Positions 6,514 through 8,511 of a stretch of 8,511 nt of DNA are shown here, in pieces. A program made the translations under genes and the position numbers. The DNA lies in NCBI GenBank assembly GCA_023249815.1, contig JAHFBX010000112.1:1-8511 (forward strand), given 5' to 3'. A model generated the notes under the pieces. It was given only the letters and a program-made list of their open reading frames with translations, had not been told where the DNA came from and did no database searches. This stretch comes from Candidatus Eiseniibacteriota bacterium (GTDB lineage: Bacteria > Eisenbacteria > RBG-16-71-46). Every line of letters begins with the position of its first letter. Position 1 is the first letter of the stretch.

Positions 6514-6743
6514 CCCGTTCCCGCACGCTGCTCGTCTCGCTCGCCTGGCTGGCGCTCGCCTGCGCATGCACTGGCTGCGCCACCGTTCCGGTGCGCGCCT
6601 GGCAGCGCGAGCGCCTGGTGGATCCCATCGTGGCGTTCCGCGCCGAAGCCCGCGAGGACGCGCGCAAGATGAAGACGTGGGAGGCCCGTGAGGGCTCGAC
6701 CGGCGGTATCGGTGGCGCCGGCGGAGGCTGCGCGTGCAAGTGA
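6510..6743 (+). CDS. DUF4266 small lipoprotein with Gly-rich Cys-x-Cys tail
   Basis: The product has 77 residues. The signal peptide (MTRSR, then a Leu/Ala core) leads to TGC-ATV, with Cys23 as the probable lipid site. The lipobox is imperfect because Cys20 occupies -3, and Cys18 and Cys20 make the region unusually Cys-rich. After it comes VRAWQRERLVDP, matching the VxxWxRxxLxxP signature of DUF4266. A charged segment with no Cys follows, then REGSTGGIGGAGGGCACK as the extreme C-terminus, with Cys74 and Cys76. Family members as I recall them end in GGGGCGCN, so the tail here is a variant (Ala for Gly, Lys for Asn). The family function is unknown. The tail could bind metal, accept a modification, or be a redox pair served by the adjacent thioredoxin. 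The gene overlaps its upstream neighbour by four bases and the DUF3570 gene downstream by ten. Confidence 0.88.
   Translation: MTRSRTLLVSLAWLALACACTGCATVPVRAWQRERLVDPIVAFRAEAREDARKMKTWEAREGSTGGIGGAGGGCACK
6723..6727 (+). promoter_or_regulatory. Shine-Dalgarno GGAGG for DUF3570, embedded in the Gly-Gly-Cys codons
   Basis: GGAGG lies six bases before GTG 6734 and twelve before the alternative GTG 6740, so 6734 is preferred. The same bases encode the conserved Gly-rich tail of the DUF4266 protein, so the tail codons and the downstream ribosome site share sequence. Confidence 0.6.
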
Positions 6744-7882
6744 CGCCACGCCTTGTCCCTGCGTGCCTCGCCCTGGGGTTGGTCGCGGGCTGGGCCTCGC
6801 CCGCGACGGCGCAATTCCTCGCCGATGACCCGCCGCGCACCGGCACGTTGCTCCGCTGGTTCACGGACAGCGACCGCGTCAGCGTGCGTTCGCTCTCTGG
6901 CCATTGGAACACGCCGTTGCGCAGCGCCTCGGGGCTGAACATCGACTTCAACAACGAGCGCGTCGTCGTGCCCGCCATCTCGGCGCCGCCCGGCACCCAG
7001 GAAGCGGTGGACGCCATCACGACCGCGAGCCGCCCCATCGCGGGCAACGCGTTCGAGGACTTCGTCAAGGTGCGAAACGAGGTGCAGGGCGACTACGGGC
7101 GCGGTCCGATGGAGATGAGCTACTACGTCTCGAGCGAATCGGACTACCTCGCCCAGCAGGTCGGCGGGCGGTGGAACAAGGACATCCGCCCGGACGCGCG
7201 CAACCTGTCGCTCGGCGGCAGCTGGAGCTGGGACGCCATCCAGCCGCTGCGTGACGACGACACGCAGACGAGCGCGGCGTCGAAGAACACGCTGCACTGG
7301 AACGCCGTCGTCACCGACGTGGTGTCACCCACGACCATGTTGCGGTACGGCGTCGAGTACAACCTCGTGAGCGGCCTGCAGCACAGCCCTTACCGCAACG
7401 TGTACGCGGGTGGCACGCACGTTCCGGAGCGGCACCCCGAGCACCGCCAGCGTCGTGACGCGTTCCTGCGCGTGACGCACGCGCTGCCGAACCGCTCGAG
7501 CGTCAAGCTCCAGTACCGCTTCTACAACGACGACTGGGGTGTCAACTCGCACGAGCTCGGCACGCGGCTCAGCCAGTACATCACGCGCGGCATGAGCGTG
7601 CGCTGGGAGTACCGCTGGTACACGCAGACGCCAGCCGACTTCTTCCGCACCGAGTACGTGGACGTGAACGGCATCAACGGTTATCGCACCGGGGACTACC
7701 GGCTGGGCGACCTCGCGTCGCACCTGTTCGGCGGCGCGGTGCGCATGGATCTTGACGCGCTCGCGCCGACGCACAACGTCATGCGCAGGCTGTCGCTGTG
7801 GCTCGACGTCGAGCGCTACTTCAACAGCAATCATTACTCCGCGAACGTCGTCGAGACGGGCGTGGATTTCCGGTTCCCCTGA
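6734..7882 (+). CDS. DUF3570 outer-membrane beta-barrel protein
   Basis: The product has 382 residues. The signal peptide ends ASPATAQ, with cleavage near residue 26. Residues about 27-105 form a non-barrel N-terminal segment, predicted periplasmic, containing D-A-I-T-T-A-S at 93-99 (bases 7010-7030). This resembles the ApbE flavin-acceptor consensus Dxx(S/T)GA(T/S). From about residue 107 on, amphipathic strands alternate to the end: VRNEVQGDYG, MEMSYYVSSESDYLAQQVGGRW, LHWNAVVTDVVSPTTMLRYGVEYN, LRVTHALPNRSSVKLQYRFYNDDWGVNSHEL, SVRWEYRWYTQ, and the C-terminal VETGVDFRFP ending in the aromatic-x order usual for barrels. The YRNVYAGGTHVPERHPEHRQRRDAF block is a DUF3570 hallmark. The molecular role is unknown; its constant pairing with DUF4266 suggests a shared complex. 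The start at GTG 6734 was chosen by ribosome-site spacing. Confidence 0.9.
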   Translation: MQVTPRLVPACLALGLVAGWASPATAQFLADDPPRTGTLLRWFTDSDRVSVRSLSGHWNTPLRSASGLNIDFNNERVVVPAISAPPGTQEAVDAITTASRPIAGNAFEDFVKVRNEVQGDYGRGPMEMSYYVSSESDYLAQQVGGRWNKDIRPDARNLSLGGSWSWDAIQPLRDDDTQTSAASKNTLHWNAVVTDVVSPTTMLRYGVEYNLVSGLQHSPYRNVYAGGTHVPERHPEHRQRRDAFLRVTHALPNRSSVKLQYRFYNDDWGVNSHELGTRLSQYITRGMSVRWEYRWYTQTPADFFRTEYVDVNGINGYRTGDYRLGDLASHLFGGAVRMDLDALAPTHNVMRRLSLWLDVERYFNSNHYSANVVETGVDFRFP

Positions 7883-7941
7883 GAACCCGTCTGCGGGGCG
7901 GGCTGGAACGCCGCCGCGTCGGATCGTGGCTGACAGGTCGA

Positions 7942-7949
7942 GAGAGGAG
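7942..7949 (+). promoter_or_regulatory. Shine-Dalgarno GAGAGGAG deciding a TTG start
   Basis: This strong purine-rich site ends seven bases before TTG 7957. The codons that follow immediately encode a signal peptide, so TTG 7957 is taken as the start even though in-frame ATGs occur at 7978 and 7990 within the hydrophobic core. Confidence 0.7.
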
Positions 7950-7956
7950 CACGCAC

Positions 7957-8511
7957 TTGCGACGACACATCCTGCTCATGCTCGGGCTCATGACGGTGCT
8001 CGGCGCCCCCGCGCTCGCGGGGACGTTCGTGCCCGCGCCCCTCGCCCCGGACCTCGGACTGGACGCGCTCACGAAGCGTGTGACGCGCGAACAGTTGGGA
8101 CGCGACCTGTTCGCCGATCCGTGGGCCGCCGTGACGCTGTCCCACGTGGACGTCTATGACCGCTTCCCATACGTGGAGTCCCGTCACTTCCTGATCGTGT
8201 CGGATCCGGCCTGGAATCGCCTCGTCGTGGGCGAGGTCGGTAAGAGCCTGGCCGCGTTCGACGGTTCGGGCACGGCGTTCGGCGCACTGCACTCGCCCTA
8301 CGGGCTCGCCGTGGACGACCAGGACCGCGTCTACGTCGCGGACGCCGGCAACCAGCGCGTGCTCGTGCTCCAGGCGTCCACGGAGTTCGACCGCGTCACG
8401 CTCACGCCGGTCTACGCCATCGACGGCCTCTCGGACCCGCATGGCGTGGCGTGGTCGGACGGCGGCACGCCGTTTGCGCCCGACGACGATGTGCTGTTCG
8501 TGACCGACACC
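7957..8511 (+). CDS. Exported NHL-repeat beta-propeller protein (3' partial)
   Basis: The frame is open from TTG 7957 to the last base, giving 185 residues of an incomplete protein. Residues 1-22 are a signal peptide (LRRHILLMLGLM... ending APALA-G). After a linker come NHL-type strands: SRHFLIVSDPAWNRLVVGEV, then HSPYGLAVDDQDRVYVADAGNQRVLVLQ (8290-8370), then a second repeat beginning DPHGVAW and ending FVTDT at the window edge. NHL propellers mediate protein or ligand binding, and some are lyases or redox-associated; nothing here points to a catalytic site. It follows the DUF3570 gene after 74 bases without a visible terminator, so it may share the transcript, though its strong ribosome site allows independent expression. 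The C-terminus is outside the window and could carry further domains, such as the FlgD-like module seen in the first gene. Confidence 0.85.
   Translation, partial: MRRHILLMLGLMTVLGAPALAGTFVPAPLAPDLGLDALTKRVTREQLGRDLFADPWAAVTLSHVDVYDRFPYVESRHFLIVSDPAWNRLVVGEVGKSLAAFDGSGTAFGALHSPYGLAVDDQDRVYVADAGNQRVLVLQASTEFDRVTLTPVYAIDGLSDPHGVAWSDGGTPFAPDDDVLFVTDT

Noticed and set aside
7883..7956. Terminator or promoter in the 74-base gap before the NHL gene
   Set aside because: Only a 4-base-pair stem (CCCG-TCTG-CGGG) is visible, with no T-run, and there is no convincing promoter pair.

Overview
The window is a high-GC bacterial stretch with nine genes, all on the + strand. Eight have a visible Sec or lipoprotein export signal. 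The ninth is cut by the left edge but is clearly an extracytoplasmic heme protein. Several features suggest a Gram-negative of the FCB/Candidatus Eisenbacteria kind, or a similar high-GC environmental lineage: lipoproteins, two predicted outer-membrane beta-barrels, a FlgD-like Ig/T9SS-type C-terminal module on a cytochrome, and frequent GTG/TTG starts. This taxonomic guess is tentative.

Layout. (1) Positions 1-1257 hold the 3' part of a cytochrome c peroxidase-like heme protein that ends in an EF-hand-like Asp-rich linker and a FlgD-like Ig module. (2) Positions 1312-2364 hold apbE, an exported FAD:protein FMN transferase. (3) Positions 2365-2838 form a non-coding gap of 474 bases. It contains a sigma-54-like -24/-12 element followed by three tight hairpins and may be the promoter and leader of the next operon. 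(4) Positions 2839-5947 hold a tightly coupled block: a cytochrome-like lipoprotein with a CX5CH motif, a small outer-membrane barrel, and a lipoprotein related to the hydrazine synthase alpha subunit, with PD40 propeller repeats and two CXXCH hemes. (5) Positions 5944-7882 hold a TlpA-like thioredoxin, a DUF4266 mini-lipoprotein ending in Gly-rich Cys-x-Cys, and a DUF3570 outer-membrane barrel, with junctions overlapping by 4-10 bases. (6) From 7957 an exported NHL-repeat protein begins at a TTG codon and runs off the right edge.

How the parts may work together. ApbE, TlpA, DUF4266 and DUF3570 are, from memory, a recurrent but functionally uncharacterised gene set in Gram-negative bacteria. 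Here it is combined with heme-c lipoproteins, which fits an envelope redox module. ApbE would attach FMN covalently to a partner, the thioredoxin would keep the Cys-x-Cys tail and/or heme-binding cysteines reduced, and the barrels and lipoproteins would sit at the outer membrane. A D-A-I-T-T-A-S motif in the periplasmic N-terminus of the DUF3570 protein resembles the ApbE acceptor consensus and is the most testable lead. The functional linkage is inference; the domains, motifs and overlaps are read directly from the sequence.
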